Shown here piece after piece: positions 35,151 through 47,060 of a stretch of 64,000 nt of DNA (position 1 is its first letter; each line of letters begins with the position of its first letter). Where the stretch lies: the NCBI GenBank assembly GCA_964247055.1, contig OZ176051.1, positions 8,184,001 to 8,248,000 of the forward strand, written 5' to 3'. The translations under genes and the position numbers were made by a program. A model generated the notes under the pieces. The model saw nothing but the letters and a program-made list of their open reading frames with translations, ran no database searches and had not been told where the DNA came from. This DNA is from Paragordius varius. Lineage: Eukaryota > Nematomorpha.

Positions 35151-36210
35151 GCACCTGTTGTAAACTTATGATTAGCCGTTCAAACGTGTTTATGTGCAAT
35201 ATACAAGATTAGCAAATCGCGAAATGTGCTGGATTCGAATGTTTGTCTTATTATTCGCTGACAACTGAAAATTAAAATCAAATGGTATAATGATCTTCTT
35301 TACAGACTTCTGTTAGCGCGCTTTTACACCAACGCATTTTGGCACACTAAATTTGTTAATTAGGTAAATTTTTGGTGCTTTAAAAAGCGTTTACGACCCA
35401 CCAATCCCTACGTTAGATTTTGTCAAAATAAATTTTATTTATAAAGTTTAATATAAAATATCGGGTAAAAACACTTTCTTGTCACAATTAATTTGAAACA
35501 TAATAAAACGTTTTTTATAAACTGTCGTACGATTTAAAAATTAGATAGTATAAAAAAACCAATAATTATGTAAAGTATAGATAATTTTTATGATTGCAAC
35601 CATTTGTTATTTTAACCATTCAATATTATTTCTTAACTATAAAATTTGAAAAGTATTTATTATTATGATGTATAAAATAAAATTAGTTTGAAGCCATAAA
35701 AAATATATTTGGTGATGATATATAAATGAGTAGGACCGGAGACTTTAAATGTGCGCAATGAAGACAAAATTTACTAAAATGCAATAATAAATTAAAAAAA
35801 AATTACAGATAAGTGAGTTTCTTCTTTACAAAAGATATTATTAAAATATCACCACATATAAATGACAAAACTATCCGTAAAAAAATAAGTTGATAAAAAA
35901 ACAAAAATTTGCGTGCTAAGACTCAAAAAAGGTATATCATGAGTACAAAAATATATACAAATATTTACAAATTAAACAATTATAAAAATTAGTATAATAA
36001 ATTAGTGGTTTTAATTGCTTGATCATTAAGATTTTGAGTCGAAACCGTGATGCATGAGCCTGTATTGTGGGATAGGGATCAAAAATTATTTTTGAGAGAT
36101 AGTGGAAGATACCATGTGCAATTTGGTTTTGTGGTGACTTTGGATGGATAAAATAAATCAAAACTTATTAATTTTATACAATAAAGGATATTTGTGATTA
36201 TTTAAAATAT
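35151..36210. other. Intergenic downstream of ceramide synthase
   Basis: No gene or repeat family recognised. Confidence 0.35.
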
Positions 36211-36216
36211 TTTATT
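36211..36216 (-). terminator. Candidate polyadenylation signal of ceramide synthase
   Basis: AATAAA on the minus strand about 140 bases after the stop codon at 36355. Confidence 0.5.
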
Positions 36217-36354
36217 TTTTGTTTTCTGTATGAAAAAAAAACTGAGATATAGAAAGGAGAAGAAGGAATGATTAAAATGCTTTGCGAAGGATTGCAACAT
36301 TGTTTGTTTAGTAAAAAAAGAAAGATTTTAATTTGGTCAAATAAAACAATTTGT

Positions 36355-39300
36355 TCAATCAATTTTATCAAAAAATTCTTCTTGGTGACATTCAACACAA
36401 TCCCCAACTTCGAGTTCATTAGAACTTCCACAATCATCGGAATCGCTTCTTTCATCTTTTTTAATCTGTATCAAAATTCATAGAATGCAAAATTAATCAA
36501 AGATCAAACGTTTGTCGCAATGAATATATTTTTGGCAAAAACACGCTTTTACATGTATACCAAAAAACCATTAATTTAGCAATGAATCATTAAAAAAATG
36601 TGTTAACTGTGTTTTTATAAATTTACGTTTAACCCAGGGGAGTGCGCAACAAAATGGCATTGCAAAACGCTTTTTCAACATAAAAAATCTGGCAAGCCGT
36701 ATCTTCGAAAAACTGATTAAATTTCAAATATAAAAATCTAAAAAATATGAAAACCAATATTACACCAATTTCTAGTTCCGATGCCAAAAACAGCCGTAAA
36801 ACATTTTAAATTCAAATTATCAATATATATGTTTAAACGTAGGATGAGATGCTATATATTCAAATTAAAACGACTTAAAAAGTTAAATTAGTCCTATTGA
36901 ACAAACAATAGTGTTATAATTTTATATATAAATTTTCTGAGCATAATTAAAAATGTTCAAAAATAGCATTTGAAGGGAAAATTATTAGTATTTATTTTAA
37001 CTGAGGTTTATACAAATATAATTTTTGTCAAATATAAAATATTGATATCTATAAACATTCAAATTTTCGGCGACCCGCCCAAAAAGTCATTAAAAACCGC
37101 GTGCACCCCAATCTATTATTCAAACGCTTCTAAAATTTAATTTATTAGTGTAAAAACTGAATTTATATGGACAAAACGTAAATAAAGAAAGACAAATATT
37201 TTTTTCTAAAAGACAACCATACTTTTTCAAACCTTAATTTTTCCCATATAAGTTCATTACAATTTTTATCTTGAGAATTGATGTGTCACCAATTACATAC
37301 CAATTTTATAAATTGCAATTTGAAACAATGAGTTAGTTATATTTTAAAAAATGGAGTTTGAAAAAGTATGGTTGTCTGTTTTAAGATAAAAATATTTGTC
37401 TTTATTTTGCAAATAATTCCAATTTTCATTGTGTATATAATATGTATCAATAATAATAATTAATTAAACTATAATACTTACTTCACCATATTTAATGGAT
37501 TTGTAAGCCATTTTACAGATAATGTAAAACCAAAAAGCGTTTAATCCCAACAGTAATAACAATAACCCATTGAACACGTAATAAGCGGCAAAAAACGTTT
37601 CCAATATTTTATGTGCTTCAAATAGAGCCGGATATATGACTCTGTATGAATATGAGAAGAAATCATCATTAAAGTAAAAAACCATGAATTATGTATAAAA
37701 ATCAAAAATATAAAATCTATGGAAACCTATTTATTAATTAAGGTCAAAGCCCAAATAATTTTGGCGGTTCTAGCATAAATAGAAGTGATTCAATAAAATT
37801 GTGTTGTAAAAAAGCTTTTTTAAGAAAGAAGAAAATATTTAAATCGCATATAAAACATTCATTTATCTGTAATATTGGCTACCTTCTATGCTCTAAGATT
37901 ATATGTTAAAAATATTTCAGAATAACAAAAATAGAAGATAATTCCAGTAAATTTAAGAAAATCAAGAAATGAAATGTTTAAAATTAAGTTATATAAACGT
38001 CTATTTTATAATCTTTTAATGATTTAAATGATTTCAGAATATGTCATAAATATACATAGTTGTATACCTGTAAGGAAATATAATTAATCTGGTAATGAAC
38101 CAAATGCTGGCAAAAATGCAGAAAAGTATGTTACAATATTCCTTTTTCTTGCAATAATTGGCCATTTTCGTTAACTAATAACCACACATAAATATATGTT
38201 CAATAATAAAAATTTTTAAATTAAGTATGCATTTTAATGGTTGCTTATTTCACACTATAGTTGGTCGATTTGCGACACAGTAGTGTATAGAAAAAACGTT
38301 AAAATATTGAATAAGTAAATTTTTCCTTTCTTATGCCATACACTATTGTTTTGCGAATTGACCAACTATAGTGTGAAATAAGCAACCATTAAAATACCTA
38401 CTGTATATATACCATTTACAGTTCAAGTTCACCCTTGAACAATCAAATTCACCTTCAAACAATTCAAATTCACCCTAAAATAAATTATTTTTTAAGATTA
38501 AAAATTACTTATATTTTTTTATATTTTTAAAAAAAGAAACTTTGTATGTAATCAAAACAATACTGAAAAAATAATAAACTTTGCCATAAAAATATATTTA
38601 ATTATAATGATGAATTATATTAGACCGAAATTTCACAATTTATTTTTAGGGTGAATTTGAATTGTTCGAGGGTGAATTTGAATTGTTCAAGGGTGAAATT
38701 GAATTGTTCAAGGGTGAATTTGAATTGTTTAAAGGTGAATTTGAATTGTAAATGGTATAACATAGATAATGAGTACACATACAAAATTATAATTCCATGC
38801 AAGATTGCTATATATTTGGGTTATTAAAAATAATATATAATAAAATTTTAATAAAATAAAAACGGACACTTGACAAACAAAAAATAATAAATATTATAAA
38901 AAAGGGTAAATATATTAAAAATTATTGTTTTTCCATTAAATAATTATGGTTGAATTGGTATCTTTATTTAACAATTTTTCTGACAAAAGAATCCTTTATA
39001 AAAATACAAATAAATGGTATAAGGATATATTTTTATAAAAAAAATTTATAATCAAAAATAATTTTTTTACCTCTAACCAATAATCAACGGCATCATGAAT
39101 AACCAATACTAGTGAACCAATCCTAACCATATTAGTTACCCAAGAGAATGTCATCAACAGAAGGGTACAGATATGATGTGCAAACATTTGCCAAAAATCC
39201 TGGATATGTTTTTTTATAGAGTAATCAAGATATTATCCTTTATAAAGTGAAATGATGGCAAAAAAGTAATTTTTTAAGCCTAAAAATAATTAAAATGATA

Positions 39301-42300
39301 ATTGGGCAAAAAGCGCGTATAAAATCGATTATTATACTATAAAAAGCGGCTAATTTGTTGCAAAATTAAAGTTTTTATTTATTGGAAATAAGAAAAAAAC
39401 TATATAATGAATATTTTATGGTATAATAACATTTTTGGTACAAAAACCAATTGTTTATGAAATTTTAAAGAGAAACAGTATATTTATCAAATTTTATTAA
39501 TTATCACTAATATAGTAATATTACTCGATAAAATTATTTTGCTACCCAAAACGATATACCAAATATAATCATAATTACTAATTTAACAAAGAAAAGACGT
39601 CGCCGAAATTACGCAGACAATTAAGATACAAACCCCATTTTGTTCAATCAACACTAAGTTTCTAACTTTTATCATTTGGTAATAATGTCGAATTTTGTGC
39701 CTGGAAAATAAACATTTTTGCGCATTAACAGATGAAAAAGGAAAGTCATGGTTTGCAGGCAAAATCATATGAGCAGCAACATGCTCTAATAATTACCACA
39801 TGTGAATGTCGGCGCTCTGCTAAACCACATAGCTGCGAGACACTAAAGTGCAAACATTTGATGATGACCTAACTCAAAGTTACAATTGTCAGAAGCTTTA
39901 CATGTATTACAAAAAATAATTAAAAAGACGTTTACGAGCAATATAAGAGACCAATAAGCCCGGTAAATGGGTTCCACACAATCCGAATAACGTCAAATAG
40001 AAAAACGCAAAATGAGTTAAATCCTGCTATAACGCACCAAAAGAATTCATTTTTCCATCAAATCGACAGATGATAACAAATGGATTTAATTTGTAAATCC
40101 AAAGTGGAAAAATCGTGTTTTCTCTCTCGCCAAAGTAGTCGATCGAATCCAAAAAATAGTTTCAAAAAGATTATGCGCTGTGTCTGGTGGAATCAGTATA
40201 TTGTTCATCAAGAGCTTATGACACTCGGGGAAGTAAACAAATGATTAATTTAACCATGTATGCATTAAAAATACCCGGTTAAAATTGGCCGAATACATGG
40301 CAGTGATTTTGCTACGTGACAATTCCCCGTCTTACACTGCAAAACTAATGAAATATACATAGAAAACGCTTTGATAACAAATTTCGCACCCGATAAACAC
40401 TCGTGACCTGGCGCCATCTAATGAATTATAAGAATTCGCATCAGAGCAGCTATTCAGTATTTTTAAAGATGTTGGAAAATGGTTTGACGAATGGTTTTCC
40501 GCAAAAGACAATCAATTTTTCTGGCATGGCATTTATATATTACCTGGGAGATGATGTATAGAAGTCGATGCACAATATCGACTTACTTTCACAGTTACTT
40601 TTTAAGCAAAAAACGTAAAACTTATGACCACCACTGGTAATTTAAATAAAATAAGGTGCGAAATAATATTTTTCTAAAAATTTGTCTTATTTTATAATTT
40701 CAATATTTAACGCAAGCCGAAGAAAAGTAAAATCTTAACTTATAAACCATGTATTCCAATGATAATGGTAAACTATAAGTTTAAAGTCTAATTATTAATT
40801 TTAATATAATGTTTAACCGAAAATCCAAAATGTCGGCTGTTTTTTACAAATGAAAAAAATAATATTATACACTTAGATCAATAAAAGAGATTTGACTGTA
40901 GTTAAAAGATTAATTATTAAATTAACAAATTTTAATTTGAATAAAATATATTACTTTACGTTTTGTATCAAAAAACTGAGATATGGTAAGAGACCAATAG
41001 AATCCCATTTGAATCATGTAGTAATAGTATAAGTCTTTAGAAACATGCTAAATACAGTAATTTAAAATAAATATGACATAAATTATTAAAATGGGTAATT
41101 ATATCTTAAAACTTATTTTTTTATTTTACAACTTTAAGTTAAAGGTCAGAAATATTGTCTTTGTTTTAAAGTAATGTTTTACGTGTAAATATTAAAACAA
41201 AACAGATTCAAAATAAAACGTATTCATGCATAAAAAAAGAAAAATGTTACATTCAACAAATTTATACATAAAAATATTTTTGAGTGCCAAATAATCCTTT
41301 AAACGATTTAGCACTCGGAATCTGATATATATACCATTTACAGTTCAAATTTACCCCCGACAATTCAAATTCACCCTAATATAAATAATGTGTTTTTTAA
41401 GATTAGAAATTAGCTTTAAAATTAATATGATACTGAAAAAATAATCTATGCCATAAAATTATATTTCTTATTAATAATGATATTTAACCGAAAACACATA
41501 ATTTATTTTTAGGGTGAATTTGAATGGTTTGAGGGTGAATTATTGTAAATGGTATATTAAATTTAGAAAGATGGATTTAATGAGTTACAGTGATGAGTCG
41601 AATATGAATTTTTTCAAGCAATTTGAGTAAAATGTGTTAAAAGATTCTAGCGCCGAGAATCTAATTTTTTTAATGTTTGGAAAATTCCTAATTTTAATAA
41701 ATACAGACATTTGTGATGTGATAATGCAAATAACCCATACCTTAATCATAAAACAAATGAAGGCCATAATATCTATATTTAAACGCTTTTAATGTTTTTG
41801 TTTTTTACCAATGTGCTTGGATTTTTAGAGTATCCTGCCAACTAATTAATACCGTCCACTTATCTGAATCAATTTATGGTAAATAACCGTTAAAACATTT
41901 ATCGAGATTGATATAGTTTTTATAATATATATAAAATTATCATATAATAAAAAATGTATGACCACTAAAATTACACAGGGCCCATAATTATTTTAATGTT
42001 TATCGATTTTTTCGAAGAATTATCATTTTATTTATAGCTTCAGACACACATTTTACTTAAGATCTAAAAAAAGTCTTTCTTTAAGTTTAGAAATTATATA
42101 TTCCTACATCATTTTAAACTAAACAAATGTCTATATGCAAATACCAAAATTGCACATTTTCAACATATTTAGATTTACATATTAAGTATTTTTTTATCGA
42201 TTTTTGGGTAATGTGATCGTTTTGACTATTTTTTTAGCCCATAATTAAACCTTAATATTAAAATGTAATAAAAAAACCTGATATGGAAAGTTGAGCCAAC

Positions 42301-43028
42301 AAAACTTTGTATCCAAAAACCAGGGTTTCTAAAAAATAATATATTTAACAATTAGTATATAAAAGGAATAATAATAATTATTAAATTTTACCTTCCATAA
42401 AATACTGATCCCATACGTAAATGCGGTAAGGTAATATGCAAAACGCCAGCTAAACAAACAAAACATATAATGTTTTGAGATTATTTATTTATGGTTTTTA
42501 GAATAAAAATAATATTTTTAAAAATATAAACCAACTCTCGGAAAATTTGGCCAATTTGGCATTATATGCCTTGGACTTTATTTCATCATAAGAAACTTTT
42601 TGTTTAAGTTCATGTATAAGAGTTGTATTGCTATATCCATTACGCAAGACACAAGTGCCATTAATTGGTTCTAAACAATTATTACATTTTGAAAATTACT
42701 TATATATCCATTTCTCAAAGTGTTTTTGTTCGATATAAAATCAATCCTTTTATATTTATGAATTGATTTGTCCAGCCCAAAAAATTTTGCCAAATATATT
42801 GCAATAGTTCTAAATTTAAACTAAAATTTACTTTTCATAAAAGTATCGGATAATAAGGATAATTTGAGCAAATATAAGAGGCGTCCAAAGGTCAGAAAAC
42901 TGTGGATAGTAATTTAACTGACTAGGTTTATTTTGGAGATCTGACCATTTAATGGGATAAGGTAGCCAAAATATAGGGTTCCAAAACCAGTCAACAAAAA
43001 ATTTGTAATTAGAAGCGAGTAAATTCAT
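36355..43028 (-). CDS. schlank: Ceramide synthase (LASS/schlank family), ten exons, complete
   Basis: Exons 43028-42832, 42809-42700, 42670-42532, 42449-42392, 42328-42278, 41047-40955, 39199-39071, 38174-38068, 37641-37482 and 36465-36355 join in frame to 384 residues, the normal size. The enzyme N-acylates sphingoid bases with acyl-CoA in the ER membrane. The N-terminus has WNPIFWLP and a first membrane span (IILIIRYFYEK), then a short degenerate homeobox-like region ending KLAKFSESCWRF. The TLC domain has KPWF, YWSLTISQFFDTKRK, and the Lag motif with HH at 224-225, SWVTNMVRIGSLVL and HDAVDYWLE at 251-259. The acidic tail begins KKDERSDSDD, as in CerS. Introns 1 and 2 are 22 and 29 nt; the other seven are 63 to 1755 nt and host a mariner remnant and several MITEs. 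The homeobox-like region is shorter than usual. Confidence 0.92.
37181..37410. mobile_element. Hairpin MITE in ceramide synthase intron 9
   Basis: Left arm AATAAAGAAAGACAAATATT with GACAACCATACTTTTTCAAA is mirrored by TTTGAAAAAGTATGGTTGTC and AAATATTTGTCTTTATT. Arms are about 55 bp around a non-palindromic centre. No second copy seen. Confidence 0.7.
38230..38396. mobile_element. Hairpin MITE in ceramide synthase intron 7
   Basis: Near-perfect 40-bp arms: ATTTTAATGGTTGCTTATTT and CACACTATAGTTGGTC on the left, the exact reverse complement on the right. The centre is about 85 bp. It lies 10 bases from the next MITE. Confidence 0.8.
38407..38760. mobile_element. TACCATTTACA MITE, copy 3, most complete
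   Basis: Starts TACCATTTACAGTTCAAGTT and ends TTGTAAATGGTATA with TA flanks. The right arm contains five head-to-tail copies of the 21-base unit AGGGTGAATTTGAATTGTTC (38648-38753), the left arm about three inverse copies. Non-autonomous, inside ceramide synthase intron 7. Confidence 0.85.
39684..40600 (+). mobile_element. mariner transposase remnant in ceramide synthase intron 6
   Basis: Frame fragments read MSNFVPGK at the start, KPGKWVPHN (the family GxWVPHEL motif) near 39960, a VTIPRLTLQN-like relic of the LLHDNAPxH catalytic region near 40320, and SEQLFSIFKDVGKWFDEWF, AKDNQFFWHGI and LPGR at 40445-40560, which match mariner C-termini closely. Frame changes and stops are frequent, and the catalytic residues are not all readable, so it is dead. 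It lies antisense to the host gene. The inverted ends were not found. Confidence 0.75.
41328..41556. mobile_element. TACCATTTACA MITE, copy 4, in ceramide synthase intron 5
   Basis: TACCATTTACAGTTCAAATT at the left, GAATTATTGTAAATGGTATA at the right, with one or two of the GGGTGAATTTGAAT units per arm; shorter than copy 3. Confidence 0.75.
42671..42699 (-). other. Ultra-short intron, 29 nt (ceramide synthase intron 2)
   Basis: Starts GTAATTTTCAA and ends AATTGTTTAG; phase 1, joining GYI and PING through a lysine codon. Unremoved, it leads to a stop at its own TAG. The exon 3 side begins 30 bases before a second LRNGY block, so a local duplication may have been involved in its origin. Confidence 0.6.
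42810..42831 (-). other. Ultra-short intron, 22 nt (ceramide synthase intron 1)
   Basis: Starts GTAAATTTTAG and ends AAATTTAG; phase 2, after RYFYE, completing a lysine codon with the next base. Reading through gives a stop at once. Exon 2 then continues IAIYLAKFFGLDKS, the expected post-TM1 region of the family. Confidence 0.65.
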
Positions 43029-44016
43029 ATGTTGCTTAACTTAAAAAGGCATTTTACTATTTTGGTTAACTGGATAAAATTAATTACTTGAGATAAAATT
43101 CGAAAATATTTTTACAAGAAATGACTTATATTTAATATAGTAACAGCTTAAAATTTTACAACTAAAGACAATATGTTAGAGATGCTTTTCACCAATATTT
43201 AAAAAAACCACCATGCACAGGATTTTTAAAAAAGATAATAATAAAAATAATATATATTGATGGATATCAAAATTATAACACTTTTTATGTGTTATAGATC
43301 TTCTTTAATTTATTGTTAAGTGACCATCAACCGAAACAGAAACTTATCGTTTTAATAAAATCTAAAAACCAAATGCTGATGAAACTATTAATACAACATA
43401 AACAGCCTATAAACAGCGAAATTTATCAAATTTTTGAAGGTTCCTCTACTCTGATAGGGGATCGTGTTCTTAGAAAAAGACTACAGCGAATAATATTCTG
43501 AATTAAAATATTAATTAGGAAAAATTAATAAATGGAAAAATTAATGGAAATTTTATGAATATTGGTATATAACCTTAAAAGCATATTAGAATTATTAGTT
43601 AAAAACACTTTATTCATGATGATACTGAGCCATTTGACAACCTCGATTTATTTCTGACTTGGAAATCTTTTGAGAAATTGAAGATTTTATATTTTATATC
43701 CTTTTATACTGTTTAATCATGCTATTATTAGCCTCAAACAAATGCTATTATTAATTTTGATGTCAGATTTTACTTTAAAATAAGTTATTACAATTGTTAA
43801 GTACAAAAACAATTAAAAGCTCATATATATATATATCTTAAAATAATTTTTTGTTTGCATTGGCTTGTAGTGACAAGAAAATATTCAGGATTTTTATTCT
43901 GTTGATTTGGAGGCTTCCGATGTGTTTAAAATTATTACCTTTTTGGTTAATGTTCTAGAGCCGATCCGATATATTTATGAAGTTAATATCAGTTTTTAAA
44001 ATTTTAGCATTTTGAT
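43029..44016. other. Intergenic upstream of ceramide synthase
   Basis: No coding sequence recognised. The promoter of the minus-strand ceramide synthase gene should be here. Confidence 0.35.
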
Positions 44017-44595
44017 TTAACACTTCGATTCAATTTGGGGAATTTAAATACCCCAGACCAAATTAGATAATTTTAAAAAAACTACTGGAAACGGTCCTAA
44101 TTTAAAATTATGCTTCTATCCCAAAAAAAATTATATAAATAGGCTAAAATATTTTAATAAAATTTCGTTTTGAAAAAAAAGTTCCAGGACAAACACTTGG
44201 ACGCCATTTTTATTTTGAAAACTTTTTCAAAATATCGTGTTCATTTATTTTTCAAAGTATAGTTAAAGCTAATTTTATTTTTAAATAATATCTAACACTG
44301 ATATAAATAAAAAAAGTGATTTATTTTGTATTATTTTTCAATTTAGCCATTTCACATATGTTACGTTGACTAAATTTTCACCTTGGGTTTTGGCTTAAAA
44401 TAAGTAATATCAAGTATTTTTGAAAAAATTTTTTTCTATATTCCGGTTTATTAATGTTATATAAGTGCAAAATTTTGCTATGGTTTCGATTCCTTCCATA
44501 TTTTTTAAAGAATTTAATTTTAAACAGGCCTGGGGTATCCAACTACCCCAATTTGAATCGAAGGACAAAATGAATGTGTTGTATTCAAGTGTTAA
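44017..44595 (+). mobile_element. TTAA-flanked MITE, copy 7, full length
   Basis: The best copy: 579 bp counting both TTAA, starting TTAACACTTCGATTCAATTT and ending GTATTCAAGTGTTAA. Contains every family landmark (CCCAGACC, GGAAACGG, TTTCGATTCCTTCC, AGGCCTGGGGTATCC). No coding capacity. Confidence 0.85.
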
Positions 44596-45839
44596 TAAAA
44601 TGGTTTCTTAAAATAAAATTATATATATCTAAATTTTTCTCCCAAATTTTTCCTTGGTTTTCGAAATCGTTAATCCAGCATACAAATAAATATATATGGT
44701 TTAAACATAAATAAATAACTTTAAAAGTTTTTAACCTGTTTGTTTTAATCGGGTTTTGTAAATATTCGAATTTCGGTCTCTAAATATTAAAAGTTGTATA
44801 AAATTTTATTTTATATAAAACCAAATAACAATTTTGTTTTATAAATTTTTAACTAGTTTACAGTTACTTTGGATTACCACCACAAAATGTATTAATCTAC
44901 AAAAAACGCAGGTTAAAGAGTATAGTTGTTAACACTTTTAATTGTTTTTTAAAACCTTAGCGCACATATTCTAAACAAAGGTTTTTTGGAGAAATAAATA
45001 AGCACTTTAAGGTATCATATATTATATTATAAACTACATTTCAAAAGCCGAAACTAATTTTAAAACTCTCTAATATGGGTGCTTTAAATATAGGTATAGT
45101 TGTTGAGATTGCGCGATACGTTCAATATATGCTAGATTATGACTTTTAAAATATTAAAAATTGCATGCTTTGTTTTGAAGTCAAAAATTGCTTTTGAATA
45201 TTATAGGAAACGAAACAAAAACACTTTAAGATCTGATAGATTTAGATATCAAACATTTTTCTAAATCTCAAGATTCGATCTAAAAATTCGCTTGGGCTAT
45301 ATATTTGAAAAATCAATATATCATGAAAATTAAAATTTTACCAAAATAATGAGGTGATATAAGTGTCAGCAGCCTAAAATTGTGCAAAAAGATATTTTGA
45401 AGTCTGTGTTTGTATACTGTTTACACCATGCTTCAAACAAAATTTTACGAAATTTTGAAAAATGTAATGGGTCGCTTGTTTTATATCTTTCAAAATATAT
45501 TTCCATTAAAATAATTAAAAATTATGTAAACAAATATTATAATTTCTCCGCATGAATTATAATTTTATAACTATCAATCTTAAAAATATCTATGGTATAA
45601 AATTTCATATATTTTAATGTCTCTTTGGCGCCTTATCAAAAAATATCTTTAATAGAATATATCATATCTCAATTCCACCAAATATTTTACAATTTGTGTT
45701 TATCACTAAAAAATAGCAAACAAGAATATGTTTTATTTACTATAATGATTTTTTATTAAAAAAAATCAGCTTGCTACATTTAATTATTATTGTTTTCCAA
45801 ATTATAACTATATCATAGGGCTTTTTCATTGACATACAG
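44596..45839. repeat. Intergenic with degenerate repeat pieces
   Basis: 44630-44775 matches 63130-63225 (shared TCGTTAATSCARC and AACTTTAAAAG blocks). 44930-45500 contains weak family 3 landmarks (AACACTTTTAATTG, ATTATAAACTACATTT, TTGCGCGATACG). No gene. Confidence 0.4.
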
Positions 45840-47060
45840 TAAGCACATTGATGCAGGCCCATTCATGTTGTATAATTAATACATTGTATAGGTGTAAAAA
45901 TCCATTCTATCATAAAAACATAAATTTGTGTATTTGATGGACAAAATTTGTTTTTATTTTGTGCAAAAAAGGTTAATTTTTTTAAAATATTTTTTTTGTG
46001 AGATTGCTCATTACCAGCGAATTTGCCGCAACATTTTTTTTTGTTTACGACCTAAATTTTGAAATATTGAGAGAATGTCAAAATTAGGCCAAAAGTAGAA
46101 AATTAAGGATAATTGAAAAAAATAAAGACAAAATTTGATATATTATGGTTTATTACCATTGGAGATATTTTCAATAGGCCTAATATCATATAGTTAGGTT
46201 TTTATAAAAACTCAAATCAAATAATAGTTTTTTTCTTTTTGTTTATGAAACTTTAAATAATTTTTTATTTTATACTTGCTAAATACCATTAATATCTTAA
46301 CATCCAAATTTTATTCAGTAAAAAATATAGATGAAAATAATATTGTTATTTATTTATATTTTTGTCATCTGGTTTATGAGTGCATAATAAATTTACTGTT
46401 TTATTTTGGAATCTTACATAAGCGGGAATTATAAAGTATATAAATTTATGCAAAAATGTAATGGAACAACCAACAATCCGTACGAATCCCTATAACAGGT
46501 TTGTTTTAACACAAATTAATATTTTTACTGGGATTTGGGATCGGTTGATATTCCACTCTTTGTAGATCATATTTTGTAATAATTTATTTACTTTAAAATC
46601 TTCGCTCATGTAAGACTCCAAAAGATCACAAAAAATGAATAATAAAAAATTATTTTTTTACTTATTTTGATATATAAGTTTACTTAAAAAAATATGGATG
46701 TTATTGTGAGTTTAGCTAGTAAAGAAATATTGTTTCCTCAACAAAATTTTGTCTTTTAAGTATGTTAAGAAAGACGCCATTTTTTATTTGAGTTTTTATA
46801 AAAACCCTAACTATATGATTTTAGGCTGTTCGTAAATATCTGCTAAAATGATAAAACTCCATAGTATATTAAGTATTATCATTATTTTTTAAATATCCCC
46901 ATTTATCCTTAATTTTTACTTTTTGCCCAATTTTGATTTTCTCTCAATATCTTAAAAACTAGGTCGTAAACAAATAAAAAATTTTACGGCAAATGAATTC
47001 GCTGGTCAAGCTATCTCAGGAATTAAAAATATTTTGTTAAAATTTTTTTTGCACACAGTG
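45840..47060. mobile_element. Palindromic repeat family 4, copy 2
   Basis: The left GCTCATTACCAGCGAATTTG, TTGTTTACGACCTAAATTTT and TAATATCATATAGTTAGG are mirrored on the right by CAAATGAATTCGCTGGTC, AACTAGGTCGTAAACAAATA and CCTAACTATATGATTTTAGG. Total about 1.2 kb without protein; same family as 30781-31600. Confidence 0.65.

Noticed and set aside
36198-36455. 85-codon minus-strand open frame as a separate gene
   Set aside because: It overlaps the last ceramide synthase exon in another frame; the exon reading KKDERSDSDD is the family tail.
38640-38760. A CRISPR-like array
   Set aside because: The 21-base units are head-to-tail without unique spacers, and this is an animal MITE.
38620-38802. 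Minus-strand protein with repeated FKFTLEQ
   Set aside because: It is the translation of the 21-base MITE units, not a gene.
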